Positions 25,710-36,463 are shown, counted from the stretch's first letter. The stretch is 64,000 bases of DNA from JAIBJN01 sp963838795 (GCA_963838795.1 CAWISL010000018.1:168795-232794), one strand, 5' to 3'. Notes: a model not told the origin generated them from the letters alone. Program-made: numbers and translations.

Positions 25710-26796
25710 GGTTCACCGCGATGTTAAGGAGGATGCCGACGGAGGCGAGCATCACGACGAGGCTCGAGCCTCCGTAGGAGACGAACGGCAGCGGGATCCC
25801 GGTGAGGGGCGCGAGGCCCATCACGGCGCTGACGTTGACGGCGGCCTGCCCGCAGATGAGCGCGGTGATCCCGGTCGCGAGGAGCTTCCCGAACGGGTCG
25901 CGACAGGCGAGCGCAACGTTGAAGCCCGCGTAGCCGAAGACGACGAAGGCGGCGAGAACCGCGAAGGCGCCGAGGAGGCCGAGCTCTTCGCCGATGATGG
26001 CGAAGATCATGTCGGTCGAGGCCTCGGGCAGGTAGTAGACCTTCTGCACGCTCTCGCCGAGCCCCACGCCGAAGAAGCCTCCGGAGCCGAGAGCCAGCAT
26101 GGCCTGGACGCTCTGAAACCCAGTGCCCTGCGGATCCTGCCAGGGGTCGAGGAAGCTGAGGATGCGCTCGCGCCGGTACGGCTCGAGCCAGATCGCCGCG
26201 GCGACGAGCGAGACGCCGATGGCTCCCGCGCCCGCGAGGGTGGTGAAGCGGATCCCGGCCACGACGAGGACCGCGGCGAGCATCACGCCTACGGAGATCG
26301 CCGTGCCGAGGTCCGGCTCGACGAGGATCAACCCGAGCGCCGCGCCGAAGACGACGCCGATCGGGCGGATCAGCTCCTTGAGCGACTGCGGCACCGGCGA
26401 GCGCGAGAGGTACGCAGCCACCCAGAGTGCCAGCGCCAGCTTCGCGAGCTCGGAGGGCTGCAGCGTCGCCGGCCCGAGGGTGAGCCAGCGCTTCGCTCCG
26501 TTCACGGGCGTGCCGAGGGCGAGGACGGCGACGAGCAGCGCGAAGCTCGCGAGGAGGAGCGGCGGCACGAGGTACCGGAGCCTGCGGAAGTCGGTCCGGG
26601 AGAGGAGGGCGAGAGCGACGATCCCCAGGAGGGCGTAGGCAGCCTGCCGCTTGAGGTAGTAGGCGGGGTCGTCGGCGGCGAGAGCCGCCCGCGCAGAGCT
26701 TGCGCTGTAGACCATCACGAGGCCGAACGCAACGAGTCCGAGGGTGACGACCACGAGCAGGTGGTACTCGAGGCCGCCGCGGATCGCCCCTCTCAC
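25579..26796 (-). CDS. ftsW: Peptidoglycan glycosyltransferase FtsW
   Basis: This SEDS-family polymerase works with FtsI at the septum. The protein has about ten membrane helices, with SASSARAALAADDPAYYLKR, GAKRWLTLGPATLQPSELAK, VEPDLGTAISV, LPEASTDMIFAIIGEELG and PLPFVSYGGSSLVVMLASVG as signatures. After the last helix (ILLNIAVNHAA) about 43 Arg-rich residues follow. They are encoded inside the 5' end of murG, so the gene overlaps murG by 131 bp. The tail resembles nothing known and reflects the other reading frame of murG. The final stop is at 25579. Confidence 0.94.
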   Translation of the reverse strand: MRGAIRGGLEYHLLVVVTLGLVAFGLVMVYSASSARAALAADDPAYYLKRQAAYALLGIVALALLSRTDFRRLRYLVPPLLLASFALLVAVLALGTPVNGAKRWLTLGPATLQPSELAKLALALWVAAYLSRSPVPQSLKELIRPIGVVFGAALGLILVEPDLGTAISVGVMLAAVLVVAGIRFTTLAGAGAIGVSLVAAAIWLEPYRRERILSFLDPWQDPQGTGFQSVQAMLALGSGGFFGVGLGESVQKVYYLPEASTDMIFAIIGEELGLLGAFAVLAAFVVFGYAGFNVALACRDPFGKLLATGITALICGQAAVNVSAVMGLAPLTGIPLPFVSYGGSSLVVMLASVGILLNIAVNHAAESSATAPDRRRRDGRSRPARARGRRVAAEPRRVRHARRSA

Positions 26797-28040
26797 AGCG
26801 CCTCCACGAGCTGCCTGAACCGCGCTCCGCGTTCCTCGAAGCTCTCGAACTGGTCGTAGCTCGCGCAGGCGGGCGACAGGACGACGACCTCTCCTCGCTC
26901 GGCGTCCGCATGCGCCTCCGCCACCGCCCGCTCGAGGTCGATCGAGTGCCGGAAGCGAACTCCCTCCCGCGCAAGCGCCTCCGCGATCTCATCGGCCGAC
27001 TCGCCGATGAGGTAGGCGCACGAGACGCCGGCCTGGCGCGCCCGCGCGGCGAGCCCGCCGAACGGCGTCCCCTTGCGGCTGCCTCCGAGGATCACGCGCA
27101 GCCCGGGCGGGTACGCGCCCAGCGCGCGCTCCGCAGCCTCGGGGTTCGTCGCCTTGGAGTCGTTGACCCAGCGAACGCCGTCCAGCTCGCGAACGAGCTC
27201 GAGCCGGTGGGGCACCCCGGCGAAGCTCGCGAGCGCGGCTCCGATCGCGGCGTCGGAGACCCCGGCGGCCCGCGCGGCCGCGGTGGCCGCGGCCGCGTTC
27301 TCCCGGTTGTGGTCGCCGGGGAGTCGCGGCTCGGCGGGAAGCGGGTCGTCGACCGCGAACTCGACCCGCCGGCCCTGGCCGGGGACAGGCTCGAAGCCGC
27401 GCGGGACGACCGCCACGTCGTCAGGGCCCTGGTTCTCGAAGATCCTGAGCTTCGCCGCCCGGTAGGCGGCAAGCTCGCCGTGGCGGTCGAGGTGGTCGGG
27501 GGTGACGTTGAGGAGGACCGCGACGCGCGGCCGAAGCTCGTCGATGTCTTCGAGCTGGAAGCTCGAGAGCTCGCAGACGACCCAGGCGTCGTCGGAGATC
27601 GTGCCGTCGAGCCCGGTCAGCGGGCGCCCGACGTTTCCGGCCACGGCGACGGCTCGACCGTCCGCGCGGAAGATCTCGCCCAGAAGCTCGCACGTCGTCG
27701 TCTTCCCATTCGTGCCCGTGACCCCGAGCAGCCGGTTGGTCAGGATGCGCGCGCCGAGCTCGACCTCGCTCCAGATCGCCACGCCACCGACGCGCGCGGC
27801 AGCCACGAGGGCGGCCTCGCTCGGAATGCCGGGGCTCTTGACCAGCAGGTCCACGTCGTCGACGAGCGCGGGATCCTCCGCGCCCAGGACGACTTCGACG
27901 CCGCTCTCGCGAAGCCTCCCGACCTCCAGCTCCTCGTTCCGGTCGACGCCACGGACCCGCACCCCGCGTCGCGCGAGGGCGAGCGCCGCCGCCTCGCCCG
28001 AGCGTGCGAGGCCGAGGACGAGAGCTCGCTCAGGAAGCAA
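26793..28040 (-). CDS. murD: UDP-N-acetylmuramoylalanine--D-glutamate ligase
   Basis: This 415-residue ligase adds D-Glu. The P-loop is VTGTNGKTTT at about residues 107-116. NVTPDHLDRHG, GDHNRENAAAA, VNDSKATNPEAAERAL and LSPACASYDQFESFEERG are family signatures. It starts within the end of mraY (11-bp overlap), and its stop overlaps the ftsW start by 4 bp. Confidence 0.96.
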   Translation of the reverse strand: MLPERALVLGLARSGEAAALALARRGVRVRGVDRNEELEVGRLRESGVEVVLGAEDPALVDDVDLLVKSPGIPSEAALVAAARVGGVAIWSEVELGARILTNRLLGVTGTNGKTTTCELLGEIFRADGRAVAVAGNVGRPLTGLDGTISDDAWVVCELSSFQLEDIDELRPRVAVLLNVTPDHLDRHGELAAYRAAKLRIFENQGPDDVAVVPRGFEPVPGQGRRVEFAVDDPLPAEPRLPGDHNRENAAAATAAARAAGVSDAAIGAALASFAGVPHRLELVRELDGVRWVNDSKATNPEAAERALGAYPPGLRVILGGSRKGTPFGGLAARARQAGVSCAYLIGESADEIAEALAREGVRFRHSIDLERAVAEAHADAERGEVVVLSPACASYDQFESFEERGARFRQLVEAL

Positions 28041-29052
28041 ACTCGGACGCGTAGCGGTAGTAGAGGACGAACCCGCACGCGCAGAGGATCGCGGTGACGA
28101 TCCAGAAGCGGACCATGATCCGCGTCTCCGACCAGGCCTTCATCTCGAAGTGATGGTGGAGCGGCGCCATCAGGAGGACGCGCCGCCCGAACCACTTGAA
28201 GCTGACGACCTGGACGATCACCGATAGGGCCTCGATGACGAAGATCCCGCCGATGAAGATCAGAAGTGACTCGGTCTTGGTCATGATCGCGAACGCCGCG
28301 ATCGCGCCGCCGAGGCCCATCGACCCCGTGTCGCCCATGAAGACCTGAGCGGGAAACGCGTTGTACCAGAGAAAGCCGATCGAAGCCCCGATCAGGCTCG
28401 CTCCGAGGATGGCGAGGTCGAGATCGACCTTGTCCGCCGCCCCGACCGCCCGGATCGAGGCGAGCGCGGCGACGAGGCTCATGGCCGTGTAGGTGAGGAG
28501 CGAGATCGTCGTCGTCCCCGCCGCGAGGCCGTCGACTCCGTCCGTCAGGTTCACGCCGTTGGCGAAGCCCGCGATGATGAAGTAGAGGAGGACGTACCAG
28601 CCCCATCCCAGCGGCAGGTCGACGTCCAGGAGCGGAAGGTAGACGTCGGTCGTCAGCGGCTCGTCGAGCCCCCGGGCGGCGACGAAGCCGACCACGACAG
28701 TGATCGCCCCGAGCCAGAGAAGCTTCCACCGGCCCGACAGCCCGAGCGAACGGCGGCGCGAGACCTTCGTCCAGTCGTCCACGAACCCGATCGCGGCGCA
28801 GCCGAGGGCGACGAAGAAGGCGGTGACGGCCGGCACGGTTCGATCCGAGAAGATCAGGAACGGCACCGCCATCGAGATCATGATCAGGAGACCGCCCATC
28901 GCCGGCGTGCCCTGCTTGACGACGTGGCCCTTCGGCCCCTCCTCACGGATCTGCTGGCCGAACTCGTTCTTGCGCAGGAAGTCGATGAACTTCGGGCCGC
29001 AGAGGATGGAGATCATCATCGCCAGCACACCCGCGAGCAACACTTCGACCAT
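28030..29052 (-). CDS. mraY: Phospho-N-acetylmuramoyl-pentapeptide-transferase
   Basis: The 340-residue integral membrane enzyme forms lipid I from UDP-MurNAc-pentapeptide and undecaprenyl phosphate. It has about ten helices. HVVKQGTPAMGGLLIMISMA, AIGFVDDWTKVSRRRSLGLS, GFANGVNLTDGVDGLAAGTT, GFLWYNAFPAQVFMGDTGSM and APLHHHFEMKAWSETRIMVR hold the catalytic Asp and His residues. It lies 14 bp after murF; a 12-bp palindrome (AAGCCTAGGCTT, 29063-29074) covers the murF stop. Confidence 0.96.
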   Translation of the reverse strand: MVEVLLAGVLAMMISILCGPKFIDFLRKNEFGQQIREEGPKGHVVKQGTPAMGGLLIMISMAVPFLIFSDRTVPAVTAFFVALGCAAIGFVDDWTKVSRRRSLGLSGRWKLLWLGAITVVVGFVAARGLDEPLTTDVYLPLLDVDLPLGWGWYVLLYFIIAGFANGVNLTDGVDGLAAGTTTISLLTYTAMSLVAALASIRAVGAADKVDLDLAILGASLIGASIGFLWYNAFPAQVFMGDTGSMGLGGAIAAFAIMTKTESLLIFIGGIFVIEALSVIVQVVSFKWFGRRVLLMAPLHHHFEMKAWSETRIMVRFWIVTAILCACGFVLYYRYASEFAS

Positions 29053-29066
29053 GTTGGAGCCTAAGC

Positions 29067-30379
29067 CTAGGCTTGGGCCGGGACGACGGCGACGGCCTCG
29101 GCGATCACCTCGAGGCCCATCGCCCGCGAGCCCTTGACCAGCACGCAGTCGCCGGGTTGCAGGACGGAGCGGAGCGCGGCGAGCCCCTGCTCCACGGTCG
29201 GCGCCCAGCGCGTGAGGGCGACACCGCGGGCGCCCTGGACGTAGTTGCGTGCGAGCGGGCCGACCGCGACCAGCACCTCGACGCCGGCGCGCGCTGCCGC
29301 CGCCCCGACCTCGCGGTGGTAGGCAGGAGCCCCAGGGCCTAGCTCGGCCATGTCGCCGAGGACCGCGACCTTCCGCTGCCCCGCCGCCCGCTCGCCGAGG
29401 TGCTCGAGCGCCGCCGCCATCGAGAGCGGGTTCGCGTTGTAGCAGTCGTTGAGCAGGATGCCGCCGCCGGGGAGCGGAACCTCCTCGCCGCGCAGGCGCG
29501 AGAGCTGGACGTGGCGGGCGCCCTTCTGCGCCTTCCCGAGGGGGAGGCCGAGCGCGTGGTAGGCGGCCAGCGCGGCCAGCGCGTTGGTCGCGTTGTAGCG
29601 CGACGAGAAGCTGAACTCGAGCGTGAGCGGGCGGCCGAAGGCCTCGACACGGATCCGGGCGCTGCCGTCGTGGGCGGCAAAGTAGCTGAGGCTGACGTCG
29701 CCGCGATCGCCGAAGCGGTAGACCTGCAGGTCGTCCCGGGCGAGGTACGGGTCGAGGTAGGCCTCTCCAGCGGGGACGACTGCCGTGCCTCCCGGCGGCA
29801 GGCTCTCGATCAGCTCGGCCTTCGCCTGCGCGACGCGCTCGACCGTGCCCAGGAGCTCGAGGTGCACGGGGCCGATGCTCGTCACGATGCCGACGTCAGG
29901 CTGCGCGATCTCGCAGAGCTCGGCGATCTGGCCGAGCCCGCGCATGCCCATCTCGACGATGGCGATCTCGGTGTCCTCCTCGAGCCGGCAAAGCGTGAGC
30001 GGCAGCCCGATCTCGTTGTTCTGGCTTCCTTCGGCGACGACGGTTCGCGCGTGCGGGGAGCAGAGCGCGCCGAGGATGTCTTTGGTGGACGTCTTCGCCG
30101 TCGAGCCCGTGACGGCGACGACCTTGGCCGCCGAGCGTTCGCGCACGGCCCGCCCGAGCGCGCCGAGCGCGCCGAAGGCGTCCTCCGGATCGAGCGCGGC
30201 CGCCGCGCCGGCCGCGAGCGCGTCTCGGACGAACGCAACCCCGCCCCCGACGGCGACGAAAAGGTCCCCGGGGCCGGTCTGCCGGGAGTCGATGGTCACC
30301 CCGCCGACCTGCTCCGCACCTGACGCGCGCTCCAGCCGGCCCGGCGCGAGCGCTTCGACCTCGTCGAGGCGGAGCGGGA

Positions 30380-30383
<4 letters not shown>
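29067..30383 (-). CDS. murF: UDP-MurNAc-tripeptide--D-Ala-D-Ala ligase
   Basis: This 438-residue ligase adds D-Ala-D-Ala. The start is ATG 30383, overlapping the murE TGA (ATGA); the longer frame upstream is a shadow of murE and ftsI. VTIDSRQTGPGDLFVAV opens the N domain. The P-loop reads TGSTAKTSTKD (about residues 92-102), with Ala in place of the Gly that normally precedes the Lys. EGSQNNEIGLPLTL, EMGMRGLGQIAEL, NDCYNANPLSMAAAL and LGDMAELG are family signatures. Confidence 0.95.
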
Positions 30384-31876
<1,493 letters not shown>

Positions 31877-31941
31877 GCGGCGTGGTCTTCTTCCTCGCTC
31901 CTACGTGCATTCTGGCCCGGTCCGCGCTTCCCGCGCGCAGG

Positions 31942-33627
31942 TCAGTCGCGCCAGCGTCCCCGGACGTCGGGCGGAACCTCGAGGTACTGGAGCACGAACT
32001 CCATGATCTCCGCGAACGCAGGCGCGGCGACGACTCCGCCCCAGATCGTGCCCCGAGGCTCGTCCACGGTGACGAGCACGACGAGCTCAGGGTGCTTCGC
32101 CGGCGCGAAGCCGACGAACGATGCCACGTAGCGCGAGTCGGAGTAGCCTCCGGTCGGCTCCGGCTTGGCGGCGGTTCCGGTCTTGCCCGCCACGCGGTAG
32201 CCGGGGATCTGGGCCGTCGTCCCCGAGCCCTCCTCGACCACACCGCGGAGCATCTCCGTCAGCTCCTGCGCCGTGCCTTCGGAGAGCACGCGGCGCTCCT
32301 TGGGCACGACACGGCCGCTTCCTTCGATCCGATCGACGAGGTGAGGTTGCAGCCAGACACCGTCATTCGCGATCGCGCCGTACGCGGCGGCCATCTGGAT
32401 CGGCGTCACGGCGATGCCCTGCCCGATGGGGACGTTTCCGATGGTCGAGCCCGACCACTCCTCGGGCTTCAGAACGATCCCGGGGGACTCGCCGGGGAAG
32501 TCGATGCCCGTCGGTCGCCCGAACCCGAAGCGATGAATCCACTCGTTGAGACCGTCGCGTTGCAGCTGCTGCGCCAGCGTGACGACGCCGACGTTCGAGG
32601 AGCGGGACAGGATCTGGGCGACTGTCATCGTCTGGGTCCCGCGCGGTAGGGCGTCGTGGATGACGCGGTCGGCGACGGGGATCTTGTACGGAAGGCGGAA
32701 CTTCGTCGACGGCGAGACGAGGTTCGACTCGAGCACGCCCCCGACGGTCACGATCTTGAACGTCGAGCCGGGCTCGTACGTGTCGGTGACGGCTCGATTC
32801 CGGAGATTCTCCTCGTCCCACTTCGCCACGGTCGGATAGTCGTTGGCGTCGAAGCTGGGCTCGACGGCGAGCGCGAGAATGCCGCCGGTCCGGGCGTCGA
32901 GGACGACCGCCGACGCGGACTCGGCCGTCCACCGGGCCGTGACTCGCCGCAGAACGCGCTCTGTGTGGCCCTGGATCGTGTCGTCGATCGTCAGGAAGAC
33001 GTCCTTGCCGTCCTCGACCTGATCGGCGTCGAGGACGTCGATCGTGCGCCCGAACGGATCTCGGACGATCGTCCTCGAGCCGTCCGACCCGGCGAGCTCG
33101 TCGTCCAGCTGCAGCTCGAGGCCCGAGAGCCCGGAGTTCTCGGTGCCCGCATAGCCGACGACCTCCGATGCGAGCGCCCGCTGCGGGTAGACACGGCGCT
33201 CCTCGGGCTGGAAGCCGATTCCCGCGATCTGCTGAGCTTCGAGCGCTTCGGCCTTCTCGGGATCGGCCTTGCGGGCCAGATAGACGAAGCCCCGCGACCG
33301 GTCGGTCAGCAGCGGATAGAGCTTGCCGGCGTCGAGCCCGAGCGCCTCCCCGACGGCGATGGCCGCGTCGCGAGGGTCGACGATCTGCTTCGGGTTCGCG
33401 TAGACGGTGATCGCGCGCTCCCCGAACGCGAGCTGCACGCCATTTCGGTCGAAGATCGCCCCCCGCCGGGCCGTGATGTCGAGCTCCTCCCGCTGCTGGC
33501 TCGAGGCAAGGTGGTCGAGCGTCTGCGCCTTCACCGCCTGCAGCCAGGCGACGCGCACGGACGCGGCCACGAAGACCACCGCGAAGACAGCCACGAGGAG
33601 CCGGAGGCGCCTGTTCGCCTGCCGCAC
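31942..33627 (-). CDS. ftsI: Division-specific transpeptidase (penicillin-binding protein FtsI)
   Basis: This class B PBP of 561 residues cross-links septal peptidoglycan. A membrane anchor (LRLLVAVFAVVFVAASVRVA) is followed by the pedestal domain (RRGAIFDRNGVQLA). The catalytic motifs are STFK at 288-291 with the nucleophile Ser288, SSN at 343-345 and KTGT at 482-485. No PASTA domains follow. Its place after ftsL and before murE is canonical, with a gap of 65 bp before murE and 6 bp after ftsL. Confidence 0.95.
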   Translation of the reverse strand: MRQANRRLRLLVAVFAVVFVAASVRVAWLQAVKAQTLDHLASSQQREELDITARRGAIFDRNGVQLAFGERAITVYANPKQIVDPRDAAIAVGEALGLDAGKLYPLLTDRSRGFVYLARKADPEKAEALEAQQIAGIGFQPEERRVYPQRALASEVVGYAGTENSGLSGLELQLDDELAGSDGSRTIVRDPFGRTIDVLDADQVEDGKDVFLTIDDTIQGHTERVLRRVTARWTAESASAVVLDARTGGILALAVEPSFDANDYPTVAKWDEENLRNRAVTDTYEPGSTFKIVTVGGVLESNLVSPSTKFRLPYKIPVADRVIHDALPRGTQTMTVAQILSRSSNVGVVTLAQQLQRDGLNEWIHRFGFGRPTGIDFPGESPGIVLKPEEWSGSTIGNVPIGQGIAVTPIQMAAAYGAIANDGVWLQPHLVDRIEGSGRVVPKERRVLSEGTAQELTEMLRGVVEEGSGTTAQIPGYRVAGKTGTAAKPEPTGGYSDSRYVASFVGFAPAKHPELVVLVTVDEPRGTIWGGVVAAPAFAEIMEFVLQYLEVPPDVRGRWRD

Positions 33628-33633
33628 TCGCAG

Positions 33634-34005
33634 CTACTCCTTGACGCGCGCCAGCCGAACGTAGGAGGTCTCGACGGGCTCCGTGAGCCCGTGCCTGGTG
33701 ACCGCGATCGCCTCGATGCGGCCCGCGGCCGCGCCCCGGGAGAGCTCCGCCTCCAGGTTGTCGCGCCTGGCGGCGAGCTCGGCCCGCTGCGCCTCCAGCT
33801 CCTCGGCCTGGACGTTGAGCCTGAGGACGGTGACATTCAGCGCGACGATGCCGGCGAGGAGCGTGGCGACCAGGACGATCCACACGACGCTCCCCGCGAC
33901 CCGCGGTCGCTGGGCGGTGCGGCGCCTGGGCGGCCGCCGAGGCGCCGCCCGCGGCCCGGGTTGGGACGTTCGCCGCGGCTCCGCCCGTGCGGTGGCCGTC
34001 GCCAT
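33634..34005 (-). CDS. ftsL: Cell division protein FtsL-like
   Basis: The 123-residue bitopic protein has a Pro/Arg-rich cytoplasmic tail (about residues 1-36), one helix (GSVVWIVLVATLLAGIVALN, about 38-57) and a short extracytoplasmic coiled coil (LRLNVQAEELEAQRAELAAR). Sequence conservation of FtsL is low, so the call rests on topology and on its place between rsmH and ftsI. It would form the FtsQLB complex that activates FtsWI. Confidence 0.85.
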   Translation of the reverse strand: MATATARAEPRRTSQPGPRAAPRRPPRRRTAQRPRVAGSVVWIVLVATLLAGIVALNVTVLRLNVQAEELEAQRAELAARRDNLEAELSRGAAAGRIEAIAVTRHGLTEPVETSYVRLARVKE

Positions 34006-34012
34006 TGATCCT

Positions 34013-34960
34013 CTATTCCTCCGCCTTCATCGCGACGCGTAGGCGCGCGGACGCAGCGCGCGGGTTCCCGGCCGTCTCGGCTGGAGAAGGCCGGACTGCC
34101 TTCCGCGTGAGGATGCGGAGGGTCGGCTCCTTCCCGCAGACACACACGGGTAGGTCGGGCGGGCAGGTACATCCGCGCGCCTGGGCGGCGAAGAAACGCT
34201 TGACGATCCGGTCTTCCAGCGAGTGGAAGCTGATGACGGCGAGGCGCCCGCCCGGGCCCAGCAGCCGGAGGGCCATCGGCAGCGCCTGCTCGAGCGACTC
34301 GAGCTCTTCGTTGACGACGATTCGAAGCGCCTGGAAGACGCGCTTGGCCGGATGACCGTCGCCGAAGCGGCGAGGCGCCGGAATCGCCGCCCGAACGACC
34401 TCCACGAGGTCGGTCGTCCGCTCGAAGGGCTGCTCGGCACGGCGGCGGACGATGGCCCGTGCGATCTGCCGGGAGAAGCGCTCTTCGCCGTACCGGCGAA
34501 AGATGTCCGCGAGCTCGCGCTCGCTCAGCTCGTTGACGACCTCCCCGGCCGACCGGGGCCCCGAGACGTCCATCCGCATGTCGAGCGGCGCATCGGCCGC
34601 ATACGAGAATCCGCGCTCCGGGCGGTCGATCTGCATGCTGGAGACGCCGAGATCGAGCAGGATCGCGTCGGCCCGTACGTCGTTGTCGGCGAGCTGGCCG
34701 AGGACGACGGCGAAGTCGCCCCGCAGAAAGCGTGCCTGTACCCCGGCGCGGCGCTGGAAGCGGTCGAAGTACGGTCGGACCGTCGCGTCGCGGTCGACGG
34801 CGATGAAGCGCCCGCTACCGCCCAGGTCCGTCGCCAGCAGCTCGGCGTGTCCGCCGGCGCCGAAGGTGGCGTCGATCACCGTCTCTCCGGGCCTGACCGC
34901 CAGGAGCTCGCGAACCTCCTCGGCGAGAACGGGGATGTGATCAGCTGTCTCGTGCTGCAA
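34013..34960 (-). CDS. rsmH: 16S rRNA m4C1402 methyltransferase
   Basis: The SAM-dependent enzyme (about 315 residues) methylates N4 of C1402 in 16S rRNA. The start is set at TTG 34960 (MQHETADHIPVLAEEV), which is where the family begins; a longer reading lies inside mraZ. Signatures are VIDATFGAGGHAELL, ILLDLGVSSMQIDRPERGFS, YAADAPLDMRMD, RIVVNEELESLEQAL and SFHSLEDRIVKRFF. CTCPPDLPVCVCG is a Cys cluster typical of the C-terminal part. It overlaps mraZ by about 20 bp. Confidence 0.94.
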   Translation of the reverse strand: MQHETADHIPVLAEEVRELLAVRPGETVIDATFGAGGHAELLATDLGGSGRFIAVDRDATVRPYFDRFQRRAGVQARFLRGDFAVVLGQLADNDVRADAILLDLGVSSMQIDRPERGFSYAADAPLDMRMDVSGPRSAGEVVNELSERELADIFRRYGEERFSRQIARAIVRRRAEQPFERTTDLVEVVRAAIPAPRRFGDGHPAKRVFQALRIVVNEELESLEQALPMALRLLGPGGRLAVISFHSLEDRIVKRFFAAQARGCTCPPDLPVCVCGKEPTLRILTRKAVRPSPAETAGNPRAASARLRVAMKAEE

Positions 34961-35375
34961 GGCGTTCCGCAACAACGTCGGCCCTCCTCTCGATGTCTTC
35001 GAGCTGAACGTGCCAGGCATCGCGATCCCAGACTTCGAGGCAGTCCCCCGCGCCGGCCACGATCACCTCGCGTCCGAGGTCCGCCTTCGCCAGCAGGCCA
35101 GCGGGGAGCGTCACTCGCCCCTGCTTGTCGAGCTCGGACTCGACCGTGGCGGAGAAGAGATAGCGCCGCATGTCTCGCGCCTCACGGCTGAAGCGGTCGA
35201 GCCCCGCGAGGCGGGAGCTGGAGAAGTCCTCCCACCCCTCCTTCGTGTAGACGGCGAGGCAGGGCTCGATCCCGCGCGTGACCACGACGCCCTCGGCAAA
35301 GGATTGCCGGAACCGAGCGGGAAGCGTAAGCCGGTTCTTGTCGTCGATGGTGTGCTCGTACTCGCCGTGCAGCAT
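34941..35375 (-). CDS. mraZ: Transcriptional regulator MraZ
   Basis: The 144-residue protein has two AbrB-like halves: GEYEHTIDDKNRLTLPARFR and SATVESELDKQGRVTLPAGL, each with the D/E-K-x-R-x-x-L-P signature. It forms a ring that binds direct repeats in its own promoter and represses the dcw cluster. ATG 35375 is preceded by GGAAGG. The four expected binding repeats lie just upstream. The upstream in-frame extension is not coding. Confidence 0.96.
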   Translation of the reverse strand: MLHGEYEHTIDDKNRLTLPARFRQSFAEGVVVTRGIEPCLAVYTKEGWEDFSSSRLAGLDRFSREARDMRRYLFSATVESELDKQGRVTLPAGLLAKADLGREVIVAGAGDCLEVWDRDAWHVQLEDIERRADVVAERLAARDS

Positions 35376-35391
35376 CGGGGCCTTCCGTCGC

Positions 35392-35434
35392 CTCCACTTC
35401 GCCCCACTGTAAACCACATTCCCCCACTCCGCAA
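35392..35434 (-). promoter_or_regulatory. dcw promoter with four MraZ boxes
   Basis: On the minus strand four GTGG-type repeats start every 10 bp: GTGGGG (35422-35427), GTGGTT (35412-35417), GTGGGG (35402-35407), GTGGAG (35392-35397). They overlap a promoter with -35 TTGCGG (35429-35434), 17-bp spacer and -10 TACAGT (35406-35411). This is the known MraZ operator layout and predicts autorepression. Confidence 0.8.
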
Positions 35435-35495
35435 CCCCGCCGACCCAAGGCGCGAAGGCCGGGATAATGCCGGCGGCACAGGGAGGGAGACTGCG

Positions 35496-35654
35496 ATGCA
35501 GGAGCAACTGACCAGAGAGGAGCTCGCCAGGCTCCTCCGCGAGGCCGAGCAGGCGCATGCCGCCTACGAGCGGGAGCTCGGAAGCCGTGACGAGGACTGG
35601 CCCGGCTGGTACGCCGACTACGTCCTGCGCCGCCTCGAGGGGCCGCCCGCCTAG
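35496..35654 (+). CDS. Small acidic protein of unknown function (52 aa)
   Basis: ATG 35496 follows AGGGAGGGAGA. The product is 52 residues, helical and rich in Glu and Arg: LTREELARLLREAEQAHAAY, then DEDWPGWYADYVLRRLEG. The Trp/Tyr-rich end (DWPGWYADYVL) looks constrained. I have a memory of similar short proteins in actinobacteria but can give no function. It is divergent from mraZ and its stop overlaps the convergent kinase stop by 4 bp (CTAG). Confidence 0.65.
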   Translation: MQEQLTREELARLLREAEQAHAAYERELGSRDEDWPGWYADYVLRRLEGPPA

Positions 35655-36463
35655 CGGGCTCCGTGAGCGCCGCGTCGGGTGAGCGCGGCGGCGGCACACG
35701 TCGCGGCGAAGGCGAGCGCGGGCCGGGCGTCGTCACCCCGGCCCAGGGCGTACGTGAGCCCGGCCGCGAAGCTGTCCCCCGCGCCGTAGGCGTCCTCGAT
35801 CGGGCCGGCGAGCGGCGCCGCCCGGTAGGAGCCCGAAGCGCCATCCGCCGTGTCCCAGCTCCCACCTGCGGGGCCGTCGGTCGCGACGACGAGCTTCGGC
35901 CGGGCCACGAGGTCGCCACGCTCATAGCGCTCGCTCGGGTCATCGGCGCTGCGAACGAGCGCGTCCAGCTCGACGGCCGCCTCCGCGAGGACGGGGAGCG
36001 AGCGAGCGGTGGCCACGAGAACACGGGCCCGGCGTGCCGCTCTCGCGGCTTCCGCATCGCCGCTGACGAAGTAGACGGCGTCCGTCTGCGCAAGCTCCGC
36101 CCACGGCAAGTCGTCGCTTCCGCGAGGGACGTGCTTCTCGCCGATGATCGTGATCGTCCGCTCGCCGTGACGATCCACGAATGTGAACCCTCTCCGCTGC
36201 GGCTCGGGATGGCGCGCCGCCTCGACGCGCACGCCCAGGGACGCCAGCTCGGCGAACGAGGCACCGCCGAGGTCGTCCCGGCCGAGCGCCGTGTAGAGCG
36301 TGCACGAGCCGGCAAGCCGCGTGAGCTGCACTGAGGCCACGCCTCCTCCCCCGGCCGCTTCGGCCCATGAATCGCTCGCCTGGACGATCGCGCCCGGAGA
36401 GGGAACGCGCTCGACTCGCGCGAACTCGACCCATTCGACGTGCCCGACCACGGCCGTTCGCAT
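35651..36463 (-). CDS. PfkB-family carbohydrate kinase
   Basis: The ribokinase-like protein (about 270 residues from ATG 36463) phosphorylates a sugar or nucleoside. The C-terminal signature EDAYGAGDSFAAGLTYALGR holds the catalytic Asp and the anion hole GAGD. SWAEAAGGGGVASVQLTRLA is the substrate-side Gly motif. A GTG at 36478 would add five residues. The substrate is unknown and the protein is at the short end of the family. It is divergent from the sigma factor gene. Confidence 0.88.
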   Translation of the reverse strand: MRTAVVGHVEWVEFARVERVPSPGAIVQASDSWAEAAGGGGVASVQLTRLAGSCTLYTALGRDDLGGASFAELASLGVRVEAARHPEPQRRGFTFVDRHGERTITIIGEKHVPRGSDDLPWAELAQTDAVYFVSGDAEAARAARRARVLVATARSLPVLAEAAVELDALVRSADDPSERYERGDLVARPKLVVATDGPAGGSWDTADGASGSYRAAPLAGPIEDAYGAGDSFAAGLTYALGRGDDARPALAFAATCAAAALTRRGAHGAR

